Below, piece by piece: positions 45,741-56,562 of a DNA stretch of 64,000 nt. The stretch is from Apiotrichum sp. Y4204 (taxonomy: Eukaryota > Basidiomycota > Tremellomycetes > Trichosporonales > Trichosporonaceae), in the NCBI GenBank assembly GCA_025531455.1, contig JAMYHL010000020.1, forward strand, positions 496,001 through 560,000, in the 5' to 3' direction. The number at the start of each line of letters is the position of its first letter. Positions within the stretch are counted from its first letter, which is position 1. Position numbers and translations under genes: made by a program. Below the pieces are notes generated by a model. The model had not been told where the DNA came from. It saw only the letters and a program-made list of their open reading frames with translations, and did no database searches.

Positions 45741-46175
45741 AACGAGCAGGGTCAGCGCTGCGTGATGAGGGGTCGAGGGGTCGTCCGGGTGGTGGCGCGG
45801 TGGCTCGAGATGACACAAGGGGTTGCCCGAAAGATCTGTTGTCTGCACTGCCTGCTCCTCGTTCACGGCATCATGGCATCACAGGGGCAACAGGGACGCG
45901 ATCGGATGGGAACCGAAGTGGAGAGTGCCTGTGCGCAATCACTTCACTGGAGTAACAGATATGCCACTTCATTCTCTTGATGTTCCGCGGAGATCGCAAA
46001 GATGACCGATGATCATTGCTGATGATGTCGGTGTCTCGGAGTCTCGGTAATGACCGGTTGGCGGGGACGGCGACCCCGAGCGCGAGTGGAGTGGAGGGCT
46101 TGCTCATCGTCATCAGCCAGCTCCTTCCCACACAACACTGCAGCCACCACCACATTCGCGCCTTCTTTGAGACTC
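45741..46175. promoter_or_regulatory. Divergent promoter region between the 221-aa gene and GLO2
   Basis: 435 bp between two start codons pointing away from each other. No strong TATA box. No other feature recognised. Confidence 0.45.
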
Positions 46176-47411
46176 ATGTTTGCTCGTGTTTCCCGCTCGC
46201 TCTCGCCTCTTCGTGCTCAAAAGTATTTCTCCACTTCTGCATCGTAAGTCCTGGAGTCGAAGAGTGCTGACGACAGGCCAAAGATGAAGGTGCGTAATTG
46301 TCGAGCTCTAATTCGCTCTCCGGCCACTGCCATCGTCCCCCGATATGATCATTTGAGGGCACCCGACAGGTTACCGGTGCACATGCCTTCGAGAGATCGA
46401 GAGAGACGCTATCTACTGCTGTTGCATGACTGATACTAACCCATTAGGTCATTCCCGTCCAGGCCCGCTCCGACAACTGGATGTACCTCCTGGTCGATGA
46501 GGCCTCAGGTGAAGCGGCAGTTGTGGACCCGTATGACGCTCCCAAGATCCAGGCGGAGGCCAAGCAGCAGGACGTCAAGGTGAGAAGCCTTGAGATTGGA
46601 CTGGCGACCGGACATTGTGGTATTCTGTTCATGTGCTTACCGCAGGTAACCACGCTCATCACCACCCACCACCACTACGACCACTCTGGCGGCAATGAGG
46701 CATTCGTGAGGATAGATATGGAATCTCCGGTCACTAATACTCCCAGATCAAGCTCAACCCCGTCTCCAAGGCAGTGGGCGGATCCGACCAGGCGCCAGGA
46801 ACCAACACCATCGTGAAGGATGGTGACGAGTTCAAGCTCGGCTCTCTCGACATCAAGTGCCTCGCTACTCCGTGCCACACGCAGGACTCGATCTGCTTCT
46901 TCGTCGAGGACAAGGCGAAGAACCAGCGCGGTGTCTTCACTGGGTGAGATATTTTGCACTGGGTTCATCAGCTGATCCGACAGTGATACCCTCTTCCTCG
47001 CTGGCTGTGGTCGCTTCTTTGAGGGTACGTCAAGGGCAAGTATCATGAGTTGACAGTAGGCAACGCTGCGGAGATGCACGCCGCGTTGACCAAGCTGGGT
47101 AAGCTGCCCGAGGACACGCTCGTCTTCAACGGCCATGAGTACACTGGCGGGTCAGCCAAGTTCGGCCTGAAGATTGAGCCCAACAACCAGGCGATCAAGG
47201 GGTACGGACGATCACTTGCATACTGGCTGACCTCAGACTCCTTCAGCGCTCGCAGGCCGACCACTGCACGACTGGCAAGTCGACCATTGGTGATGAGAAG
47301 CAGTGGAACGTCTTTATGCGCCTCGACACACCAGAGGCGCAGAAGGCAACGGGCGAGACGGAGCCGGTCAAGGTCATGGCTGGTCTCCGCGAGCTCAAGA
47401 ACAAGATGTAA
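46176..47411 (+). CDS. GLO2: Hydroxyacylglutathione hydrolase (glyoxalase II), 275 aa
   Basis: It hydrolyses S-lactoylglutathione to lactate and glutathione, the second step of methylglyoxal removal. Eight exons: 46176-46243, 46277-46289, 46448-46579, 46646-46705, 46747-46943, 46984-47024, 47060-47201, 47237-47411. The metallo-beta-lactamase signature THHHYDHSGG lies at about 78-87, followed by PCHTQDSICFF, the GDTLFLAGCGRFFEG ligand block and the glutathione-binding NGHEYTGGSAKFGLKIEPNN; the C-terminal helical domain ends AGLRELKNKM. The N-terminus (MFARVSRSLSPLRAQKYFS) is a mitochondrial presequence. A second in-frame Met just before VIPVQARSDNW could give a cytosolic form. Exon 2 is 13 nt and the last intron is 35 nt. 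Confidence 0.93.
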
Positions 47412-47681
47412 TCGTCAGTAGTCAATGTGATCCATGCAAATCTCTCCCATTGCAAGTACATGAGCCTCGTGAGATGAGCACCATGGGTCGTCCCAGAAGT
47501 CCAGGGTCGTGTCGGAGAGTAGAGGAAAACTCCGCCTCCTTCCCGCCAAATACCCCGCATCAGAAATGCGGGGTAACCGCCATCGTTCGATCTGCGTGCG
47601 GCTAGTGAAGGTTGCTGTAACCGTGGACGCAACTACATATGAGGCCACTTTCTGTTTCTTGACCACATCTTCAAAACCACC

Positions 47682-50108
47682 ATGACCGACGAAGCATTCG
47701 CAGCAAGTGCGAAGGCGTTTGCCGAGACGCTGCGTACAGACCCGGACGGCTGGCGGCTTAAGGTCAGCGAGGACAGCCACGGCCAGCACAAGTGGAAGTA
47801 CCTCCAGTCAAGCGAACGCGCTGCGTGGCCGCAGACGCCGGTAGACCGCTACTCGCAGGGTCTCCCAACGGTAAGTGATGCAGTAGATATATTTCTAACG
47901 GAAGGGTCTTCCCGAGCAGCCGAAGCCGACGACACCGCTCGAGGCGGCGCGCAATGGCCTCAACTTTTACCGCGAGCTGCAGAGCGAGGATGGCCACTGG
48001 GCGACCGAGTACGGCGGACCGCTGTTCCTCACCCCCGGACTGGTCATCGCGCTCCAGGCGTGCGGAGGCTCGCTTTCAGAAGAGCGCAAGTCGGAGCTCA
48101 AGCGTTATCTTTTCAACAAGCTGCGTCCTGAAGGCGGTTGGGGCCTGTGAGTTTTTCGGTACTTTATCAACGGCTGACCTCAGCCACACTGCGGCTCCGC
48201 CAACTGTGTTTGGCACGGTGATGAACTATGTGGCACTCCGCATGCTCGGTGTCGGCCCCGACGAGGGACCCATGACGCGTATCCGTGCCAAGATTCACGA
48301 GTTTGGCGGCGCGACCAGCATTCCGGCGTGGGGCAAGGTGTGGCTGTCGATCCTCGGTGCCTACGACTGGGAAGGCGTCAACCCCACCCCGCCGGAGCTG
48401 TGGTGTCTCCCCGACTGGGTGCCGTTTGCGCCGTGGCGGTGGTGGATTCACGTCCGCCTAGTGTGTGAGTCTACATTTGATATCAGCGGACGAGCTGCTA
48501 ACTCCAGTCACCCCCATGGCCTACCTCTGGGGCCGGAGATACGTGATGGAGCCGACGCCGTTGGTGTATGCCCTTCGCGAGGAGATCTACGTTGAGCCTT
48601 ACGAATCAATTGACTGGAAGCCGCAGCGCAACAATGTGAACCCGGCGGACCTCTACTCCCCGCATCACCCGGTGTTCGACTTCCTCAACAACATCCTGAA
48701 CATCTACGAGCAGGTGCCCTACTTGTCATGTCTGCCCTCGATCCGCAAGGCGGGTCTTAAGGCTGCGTACCGTCAGATCGTCTATGAGGACGAGAACACG
48801 GGATACCAGACAGTCGGCCCGGTGTCCAAGGCGTTCAACATGGTGGCACGACTAGCCCAGGAGGGGCCAGACAGCGAGGCCTTGAAGCTTCACCTCGCAA
48901 AGATTGACGACTTCCTCTGGCTTTCAAAGGACGGCATGTTCATGACTGGCACGAACGGAAGCCAGCTGTGGGACATTTCCTTCCTCGCCCAGGCTGAGGT
49001 CGAGACTGGTCTCGCGCTCGAGAGCAACAACCGCAAATCAGTGCTCGCCATGCTGGACTGGCTTGACAAGTGCCAGATACGCAACAACCCGAAATGGTAC
49101 CGCGAGGGATACCGCCAGAGCTCCAAGGGCGCGTGGCCATTCTCGACTCCGCAACAGAGCTACACCGTGTCTGACTGCACTGCCGAGGGCATGAAGGGAG
49201 TCATGGCACTCCAGTCGCTACCGTTCACTCCGAAAGCTGTGTCCGTGGAGCGCCTTCGCGACTCTGTCGATGTGCTGCTCTCGATGCAGAACCCGGAGGG
49301 TGGATTTGCCAGCTACGAGCTGAAGCGCGGTAGCACCAAGATGGAGTGGCTCAATGCCGCTGAGGTGTTTGGTAATATCATGGTCGACTACATGTACCCA
49401 GAGTGAGTGCAGAGCAGCGACTATAAGATGGTATCTGACGGCAGGTGTACGACCTCTGTGCTGTCGGCCCTCAAGCACTTTACCCAAATCGACCCCGAGT
49501 ACCGCGCTGCGGACATTGCGTAAGTCCTCCTCTGAGTGCAGGGTACTGACTCTGCAGCCGCTGCCTTGATGCTGCCATCAAGTGGATTCACAGTGTACAA
49601 CGTCCCGATGGATCGTGGTATGGGTCCTGGGGCATCTGCTTTACGTACGCGACCATGTTCGCGCTCGAGTCGCTTGCCATTGCCGGTGAGACGTACGGCA
49701 ACTCGGAGCGCGTTCGTCGGGCATGCCAGTTCCTTCTCAGCAAGCAGATGACAGACGGCGGGTGGGGCGAGACATACATGGTGAGATATTTTGGGACAGA
49801 GACCTACTCGCTGGGAGCCGAACTAATCCGCGCAGAGCTGCGTCACGATGCAGTACGCACAGCACGAGCAGTCGCAGGTCGTTCAGACCTCGTGGGCCAT
49901 TCTGGCCCTCATCTACGCCCAGTGCCCCGACCACGACGCCATCCGGCGCGGTTGCAAGCTCATCATGTCCCGCCAGCAGCCCGACGGCAGCTGGCTGCAG
50001 GAGGACACAGAGGGCATTTTCAACAAGAACTGCGCTATCGACTACCCCGCCTTCAAGTTTATTTTCTGTATCTGGGCGCTGGGCCGTTCAGAAAAGTACC
50101 TCGGTTAG
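47682..50108 (+). CDS. ERG7: Lanosterol synthase (2,3-oxidosqualene cyclase), about 720 aa
   Basis: It folds 2,3-oxidosqualene into lanosterol, the first cyclic step of ergosterol synthesis, at the ER and lipid droplets. Exons: 47682-47870, 47920-48146, 48184-48464, 48508-49402, 49445-49519, 49558-49780, 49836-50108. The catalytic acid is Asp455 in VSDCTAEG. Several QW repeats are visible (for example [47 protein letters not shown]), as is the monotopic membrane region [12 protein letters not shown]. Length is normal. At the second intron an acceptor at 47910 is also in frame and would add six residues (Gly-Leu-Pro-Glu-Gln plus junction); the one at 47919 has the better tract. Azole and oxidosqualene-cyclase drug work makes this a well-known target family. 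Confidence 0.95.
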
Positions 50109-52252
50109 GCGTAGGCTAGACAGGAGGCGTGAGCGGTTAGAGCACGAGCACTGTTGACCTCCCGGTCCGGATAACCTTATAGAAGTACGAGATGCATGGA
50201 TATGCCATTCCCATAGCGCAGCGATATTGTCCGCGATCCCCGATGATAATGTCCGCAATCCCATATTGCCGTCAGATCGACTCGGGCCGCACCGAGAATG
50301 CAGGCAAAACAGCAATAGCGTGCAATAAATCATCGTGCCAGCGTTCGTTCCGACTGACTGTGTGGTCCACATGCCGTGAATTCATCAGTATCGTCGATCT
50401 TTAATCAGTGCGCAGCGTTCGCACAGCTTGGCCGCCGTCGTTGCTTCTTGCCACTTGGGTTAATGAGAAGCAGGGACCGGAATGTCTTCCAATCGTCGAT
50501 CTCGGGCCATGAGTGTCACTGGTACCATCTGGTACGACCTGTCTGTGCCGTGTGGCCGTTGCCACTCATCGCCACCTGCAGCACGCCGGTCAAGCCATAG
50601 CCTATCGGTATCGGATAAGACAACATCTTGTTGTGTGGGCGCGTGAGCGGCTGGCCCGGCAACGCATTTCCGTGCCACATGCACTCTAGCGCTCGGTCGC
50701 TGCTTCTAGGAAGCGCCGTGTCCCTCCTGTCAGCCTCGAGGCTCGAGGCTCGAGGCTTCGCGGCTTCGCCGCTTCGCCGTTCAGCGGCGCCGCCCATGAT
50801 TGGCCCACGCTCCCCCACGCCACAGGCACCTCTGGCGGAGATTGAGCCAAGTTGTGGGGCTTGGCCTACGTTCCAGGGCGCCGAGCACATGGCATTATTC
50901 CCGGATTTTAATTTTTTATTCCCTTACCTCTTCTGCTGAGAGCCTTGTCTGTACAGTAGTGCGCAATGGCCTCTGAGCTCTAGGTCTTATCTGGTGAGAA
51001 AGCAACAGCTACACAGGAGGAAGTGACATCAGATCGAGAAAGGCACTGCATCGCTTCAAGACGGTGCAGAGCTAGCAGAGGAAACGGAGGGCGATTACAC
51101 CCTCCCGAATCTTCCCGTCGTCCGCCCGTTGTGCGTCGAGTCGGCCGTGCAATCCTGTGAATGCCCCGACGCAGGGCGGTAAAATTACCCAAGGCCCAAG
51201 GCCCAATACCGCGTTATCCCCCCGAAACGTGGGGTGACAGGGTTCGTCGCGACTCTGGCTACTGCTTGGCCCATCTAGGCTGCTTCAGCGTGGAGCCCGC
51301 GACCCGTGAGCTTTGTGTGAGCGAGATCAGATCCCGATACCAAGCCTTCAAGGCACGGGAATCTGTCGGCATATCGCACAAAACTGTGCTGCCTGCTGCG
51401 AGACTTCACCGCTGTACCGCTGTAGTACCGCGGTATAACGGCCAAACGCCAAGCCGCCACATCCCCCCAGACTCGATGAGCCCCATCAGTTGCCCCACTT
51501 ATTGCGCAATCTGTGCCTCAAGAGCCAAGGCCAGTCGAGGTCCTCAACTCCACTCGACTATGATACTTTTTAGAGTTTGCCATGGAAGGAGATAAATGTC
51601 GCCGTACTCAGTTGTCTTGCTGCTTTGCGGGGGTTCGGGAACGCGAGGCTCGAAACGTCGTCACACAGAAGGCAGAGGGACACAGACACCGGAAGTGGGA
51701 AAGTGGTCGATTACGGACAACCCGTTGTTGCAGATTCTCCTCGGCTCGGGTTCTCCTGCCGCGTGGACTGTGAATGGAGCGCGCGGAGCGCACCGCGTAT
51801 GTACTTTTTTGCAGACTGGGCAATGGGCAAATCTGCCGAGACTGTTCTCAACTGACGATCGCCACCAGTTGCAATGGCCCAGTGGGCCAGTGGGGTCCCT
51901 TGTGTCCCTAGGCTGCCCGACCCTTGTGTATGCATGCATGTGTGCATGGATCCCCACCTGTATAATAGGAATCAACGTCCAATCTCCCGCCCCCTATCTC
52001 TCCTCCCCCCTCCCCTCCCCCCCTCCCTCCCATCCTTGCCGCTCCGAACCCCCACTTTCTCTTAAAACCGACTTGCTTCTCTCAGCTTCTGTCTGTCGTC
52101 TCGATTGTCTCGTCTCCTCCGGCAACGCTCCCGGCATCACAATCGACCAAGGTCACGCTCGTTCCACAGCCGGCTCTGACCTTTGTTACCCACGACAACG
52201 CATAAAAGCAGATTCGTCGTCTGCCTGTTCTTTTCTCTCAGCACCCGACAAC
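50109..52252. other. 2.1-kb gap: ERG7 3' flank and desaturase leader
   Basis: No gene supported. A short CTCGAGG/CTTCGCCG repeat lies at 50733-50785. From about 51980 to 52080 the plus strand is a CCCTCC/CTCCCC tract, and CT-rich sequence continues to the ATG, so the desaturase has a long pyrimidine-rich leader. A 280-codon frame at 51596-52438 is open through the leader and into the first coding exon in a different frame, and is most likely chance. Confidence 0.6.
50733..50785. repeat. Short CTCGAGG and GCTTCGCCG tandem repeats
   Basis: CTCGAGG occurs three times in tandem (about 50735-50755), running into a CTTCGCGG/CTTCGCCG repeat that is partly self-complementary (TTCGCGGCTTCGCCG then CGGCGCCG). 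It can form a hairpin. No role is evident. Confidence 0.65.
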
Positions 52253-54106
52253 ATGTCCGCCACTCTCCGCCAGCGCACCGAGGCCGGTGACGCCGACAAG
52301 CGCGAACTCCTCCGCGAAGCCGAGGAGCTGGAGCTCACCGAGGGCCAGAAGTGCGTATCCTGCGCCCTGCAATTGCGTTTTCCACAGCTGACCCCTCAGG
52401 TTCGTTGTCCCCAACTTCACCATCAAGCAGCTCCTTGACGCCATCCCGTGAGTAGTCCCGTAACGGTCGGCGATGTTGAGATCGCACTCGGAGCCACTGT
52501 TGTTTGAAATTTCGCGGGCGGCTGCGAATTTGTCCGAGCCTGGGGTTGTAGGGCTGGCTGTGGCCTGTTGGGGGTGGAGAATGCCGCCGCCCACCAGAAG
52601 TCCATCACACTCCAGCGTTCACCGCTCCACCGTTTGTGGCACCCCTTTTCGCTTCCGCCTCTACCCGGCCATCTGCTGCAACTCGGGTTTCTTGGCAACA
52701 GAGCATCTTGCCAGTACCCGGGCTTGCCGCAGCGAGGCGTCTGATCATCTCGCTGCACTGCGCTCCGCGGATGGAGTATTACATGGGGAATGACAGGGAG
52801 ATTTGTATTGCACAGCGCCCATCAGCGAGATGAGAATGAGAGGGGCGCGGCGGCGGCGAGCTCCAGATCTCCACACATCGATTCAGCTTCGAACGACACA
52901 CGTGCTAACCTTTATAGCGCTCACTGCTTCAAGCGCTCGGCTCTGCGCTCGTCGGTGTACATCGTCCAGGATGTGATCGCCATCGCCATCTGCGTCTGGG
53001 CCGCCCTGCGCCTTGATACCCTCCTTGGCAAGCTTAATCTGTCGCCAATCGCCCACGGTGTTGCGCGTTTCGCTCTCTACGCCATCTACTCTTTCGTTTG
53101 CTCGTTCCCGGCGACTGGTATTTGGGTTATTGCCCACGAGTGTGGCCACCAGGCGTTCTCCCCCTCGAAGACCATCAACAACACCGTTGGTTGGGTCCTC
53201 CACTCGGCTCTCCTTGTTCCCTACCACTCGTGGCGCATCTCTCACGGCCGTCACCACGCGTCCACCGGTCACCTTACCCGCGACGAGGTCTTCGTTCCCC
53301 GCACCCGTGAGCAGCTCGGCATCCAGGAGCAGAAGCACGAGTCTGAGCAGCGTGGCATCAATGTTCCCGCGTCCCGCCAGGCCGAGCTCCTCGAGGCCCT
53401 TGGCGAGTCTCCCATCGCTGCCCTCTGGGGCTGCTTCCTTCAGCAGCTCTTCGGTTGGCCTATGTACCTGATCCGCAACGCTTCCGGCCAGAAGCACTAC
53501 CCTCCCGGCACCAACCACTTCCAGCCGTCGTCGATCATCTTCAAGCCCTCGCACTACTGGCAGGTTATCGTGTCCGACCTTGGCATCCTCACCACCTTTG
53601 CCCTCCTCGGCTTCTGGGGATACCACCGCGGCTTCGGCGAGGTCGCTCGTCTTTACGGCTTGACGTACCTATGGACCAACTCGTGGCTCGTCTTCATTAC
53701 GTTCCTGCAGCACACCGACTCGGATCTCCCCCACTACTCGGCCAAGACCTGGACGTTTGCTCGTGGAGCTCTTGCCACGGTTGACCGTGAGATGGGCTGG
53801 GTCGAGCGCGTTTTCTGGCACGAGATCTGCTCTTCGCACGTCGCCCACCACACTGCGTCGCGTATTCCTCACTACCACGGCGCTGAGGCCACCAAGGCTC
53901 TCAAAGAGTTCCTTGGCCCTCACTACCGCAAGTCCGACGAGAACATGTTTGCTGCTTTCTGGCGCGTTCACCGCGAGTGCCTGTTCATCGAGGACGGTGA
54001 GGATGTTGCGTTCTACAAGAACCGCGCGGGTGTCGCCCAGAAGGTTGGCATCATCGAGTCGGCCAACGAGGTGTCCGACTCTGGCATGGACGCCAAGGAC
54101 CTCTAG
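52253..54106 (+). CDS. FAD2: Delta-12 type fatty acid desaturase, 444 aa
   Basis: A membrane di-iron desaturase that probably makes linoleic from oleic acyl chains in the ER. Exons: 52253-52350, 52400-52447, 52918-54106. Three His boxes are intact: HECGHQ (122-127), HGRHH (158-162, inside HSWRISHGRHHAST) and HVAHH (356-360). The FTIKQLLDAIPAHCFKRSAL block before the first membrane spans is typical of fungal delta-12 enzymes and of related omega-3 enzymes; from sequence alone a delta-15 or dual-function enzyme is possible. Membrane-spanning segments lie near 60-100 and 250-300. The second intron is 470 nt, several times longer than others in this window. The protein ends in an acidic tail (SDSGMDAKDL). 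Confidence 0.9.
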
Positions 54107-55306
54107 ATAACGAAGATAGATACAGACATACAAGAAATGTGTGCGTGACGGATGGTGCGACACTCTTTTCTTTCCACTCTTACAGCATTGCCCTTCTCAC
54201 TCCTTTCAACACGTACAGCATTTATCGATGCAAAACATGAAAATATGCATTCTGGGATATGACGACTGGTTTCTTGCTTCTACGCTACAGTGCCGTTTCA
54301 CTGCTAACGATGTTGAAAACAGTTTTTGGGAACCAAACAAGGCTCCCCTGATCGTCGTGCTGATCAACGCTTATTCGAGGCTGGTCCAGAACAAAGAACA
54401 CGGTGATCAGAAGCTAATCGACGTTGATCGACGCTGATCAGGGCTTTGATGGGCGAGCTGATCAGCAGGGGGAAGGGGAAGGGCGAGCGAGGAGGGGCGG
54501 AGGGTTTCAAGCTTCACCGCTCTAGTTCCATACCTACTGTACCTTCCCTTCCTCGTCTCATCTGATTATTTGACAGCCAGCCCATCTGCGTCAACGCCAA
54601 CGATGCCAGCGTCCTACCCTACCTTCCGCTAAACTCGCGCGCTATGAGGTTCAATTTCAGTATGGCAAGAGACAGTGTCTCGCGTTTTGTTTGATTCGGC
54701 CAGAGTGGTGGGTTCCGAGTCGAGCTGACGGCGAAGGTGGTGAATGGGCTTCCTTCTCGGACCACCGACTACGAGGCATTTCTCCAAGCTTCAAGTTCAC
54801 AAATGGTTCTCTGTCCAATATTGATATTTGCTCCTAAATCAAGCAATTCTGCCCGTCAGGCCTTTCACGGCGAGACCCTCAGAGGCCAATATCAGTATGA
54901 CAACGATCAGATCTCCACTGTCCAGAGTTAGGTGCTCCATGCGCAAGACACTTTACACGCGCACACTGTCCAGACCCCCTCACGCCGGGGCGTTCCAGCC
55001 CACAAACTCAGCGTTGAGCCTATACCACCCCCTCAGAGCAAGCACTTCAAACATGGTCACCACATACGGCATTCCAAACTATCCCGTCGCTCCCGTCGCG
55101 GAGGTAACCAAGAGAGTGTAGAGTGGAGCACCAGCGATTCCGACGGAGCAAACCCACCACAGGCGGGTTCCTTACACTCTTCGGAAGCGGCCGTCAGATG
55201 ATGAGAGTCAACTGATGCCAAGCCAAAACACAACCCAGAAATGGCCAGTACTTAAGCCCTCAGCCTCGAGGATGGCATTCTCCCTCCCCTAGTCCGTTAT
55301 CTCACA
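54107..55306. other. Gap with a TGATCA-rich segment
   Basis: 1.2 kb between the desaturase and the small secreted protein. TGATCA occurs four times within 54361-54464. Short frames on the plus strand (54141-54437, 54737-55201) lack recognisable features. No gene supported. Confidence 0.55.
54345..54466. repeat. Cluster of TGATCA palindromes
   Basis: TGATCA lies at 54361-54366, 54404-54409, 54435-54440 and 54459-54464, with near-matches TGATCG at about 54349 and 54425 in the same 120 bp. Several are flanked as CTGATCAG. One copy per 4 kb would be expected by chance. The block is just downstream of the desaturase stop. Confidence 0.7.
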
Positions 55307-55549
55307 ATGAAGCTCGCCCTCATTCTCCCGCTCCTTGCCCTCGCTGCGGCCAGCCCCGTCCCCGACGCGAAGCACACCGACATCCACAAGCGCAAGTGCC
55401 CCCTCGGCCAGTCGCCGTGCTGTGGCGGATGCTTCCCCACCCGGCAGTGTATGGTCATGCTCTGCCTACCTGACGAGCGGATCTTCCCTGCCGACCCCAT
55501 TCCGGTCGATCCCGTGCCGATCCCCACGCCACCGGTGGTGGCGGAGTGA
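55307..55549 (+). CDS. Small cysteine-rich secreted protein, 80 aa
   Basis: Single exon. The first 16 residues (MKLALILPLLALAAAS) are a strong signal peptide. A short pro-segment follows, ending in Lys-Arg at 28-29, a Kex2-type cleavage site. The mature part would be about 51 residues with six cysteines at 31, 38, 39, 42, 48 and 53 (pattern C-x6-CC-x2-C-x5-C-x4-C), then a Pro/Ile/Val-rich tail without cysteine (repeats of PVDPVPIP). This is the layout of small secreted fungal proteins with a disulphide core. No known family is recognised and no function is claimed. Confidence 0.72.
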   Translation: MKLALILPLLALAAASPVPDAKHTDIHKRKCPLGQSPCCGGCFPTRQCMVMLCLPDERIFPADPIPVDPVPIPTPPVVAE

Positions 55550-56031
55550 GCGCGGGTCTGCACTGTATCCGAGTCTAGTCGTCTGGATTGCAAGGTGATT
55601 GAGAGGTCTGTGTCACTTGGCTAATAAACAGCCCGGGTGTGACGTTGCCCCTCCGGACGCGAATTAGTTTGTTTTCCCAGTTTCCAAATCAGCCATAATA
55701 GTAAATACTTGTTGTCGAAGTAAGAATAGTCAATTGCGCAGCCCACCCCTGGTCAAAACACTCACTCACTGTCGGTACGGTTCCGGCGGGCCTCATATTA
55801 ATGTGATTACATCTCTAGCACAGGGTACAGTAGTGGTCGGTCTATACAGGAGCCATTGCTGGCAGTGTCCGATAGGGTGCGGAGGAAAGGGTGGTTCGGA
55901 GAGTGCTCCGGTGGATTAGGTGTCGTCGGGTGTGGCGAGTCGAACACACGGTGTCGCGCCACTTGGAACGAGATGCCTCCGCGTTACGCATGTATGTTTC
56001 GCGGTCTCAGACTGGTGGGAATCGTAGCATC
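55550..56031. other. 3' flanking region, nothing recognised
   Basis: 482 bp between the stops of the small secreted protein gene and the minus-strand gene at 56032. AT-rich tracts near 55660-55740 suit a transcript end. Nothing else seen. Confidence 0.5.
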
Positions 56032-56562
56032 TTAGGCCGTCTTCGCCGTCGGCTGGAAGCCGGACCAAGGGGACTTTGGCTCCTTGTCCCAGAGCGGCCG
56101 GAAGGCGTCATTTGCGAATCCCACAGCCTCGGCGGGAGAAGCATTTGCGGGGAGGACCGAGTGGTGCGGGCGCTCGCGCTCGCGCTCGGGAGAAAAGCCG
56201 GTTTCGCGGCGGCCAGTGAAGGCGACAGCATTCGGGGTCGCGCTCGCGCTCTTGGAGGTATTTGCGCCGGGGGCAGGGACAGGCATCGTCTGGCGAGGCG
56301 AGTTTCCGAGGCCAGATGCGAAGCGGTGCGTCGCCTGGGTGGGTGGCGCGAGCGGGGCGGAATCGTTCCATGAGCTGGCTGGTGCGGGGGGAACGGCGCC
56401 GGTGTCGTGGGGTCCATCAGAAGCGTTGGGCTTGATGGGACGGTACGAGGGGCCGCGCTGGAGGGTTGACGCGAGCGCGGAGTGGAGCTCCTTGAGGTCT
56501 GCGGACTCCTGGCCGACGCCGGCCGAGGAGATGGTCGCGATCAGGTCGTCCATGGATGCCAT
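56032..56562 (-). CDS. Uncharacterised protein, 176 aa, mostly disordered
   Basis: Single exon on the minus strand, start at 56562 (MASMDDLIATISSAGVGQES). A possible second start is three codons later. The first 45 residues form a likely helix pair (MDDLIATISSAGVGQE, DLKELHSALASTLQ). The rest is Pro/Ala/Ser/Asn-rich and disordered, with an Arg/Glu run (SPERERERPHH) and a short C-terminal block with aromatic residues (AVGFANDAFRPLWDKEPKSP). The conserved-looking ends with a variable middle suggest an adaptor or subunit. I do not recognise the family. The start context follows a CT-rich leader as in other genes here. Confidence 0.65.
   Translation of the reverse strand: MASMDDLIATISSAGVGQESADLKELHSALASTLQRGPSYRPIKPNASDGPHDTGAVPPAPASSWNDSAPLAPPTQATHRFASGLGNSPRQTMPVPAPGANTSKSASATPNAVAFTGRRETGFSPERERERPHHSVLPANASPAEAVGFANDAFRPLWDKEPKSPWSGFQPTAKTA

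Noticed and set aside
45609..45866. Start of the 221-aa gene at 45866 instead of 45740
   Set aside because: The extra 42 residues are Pro/His-rich and look like leader sequence, while MPSWKKKL is a plausible start. Not excluded.
51596..52438. 280-codon plus-strand frame before the desaturase
   Set aside because: It runs through the CT-rich leader and carries on past the GT donor of the first exon. No conserved features upstream of the MSATLRQRTEAG start.
52883..53626. 247-codon minus-strand frame over the desaturase
   Set aside because: Antisense shadow of conserved coding sequence containing two His boxes.
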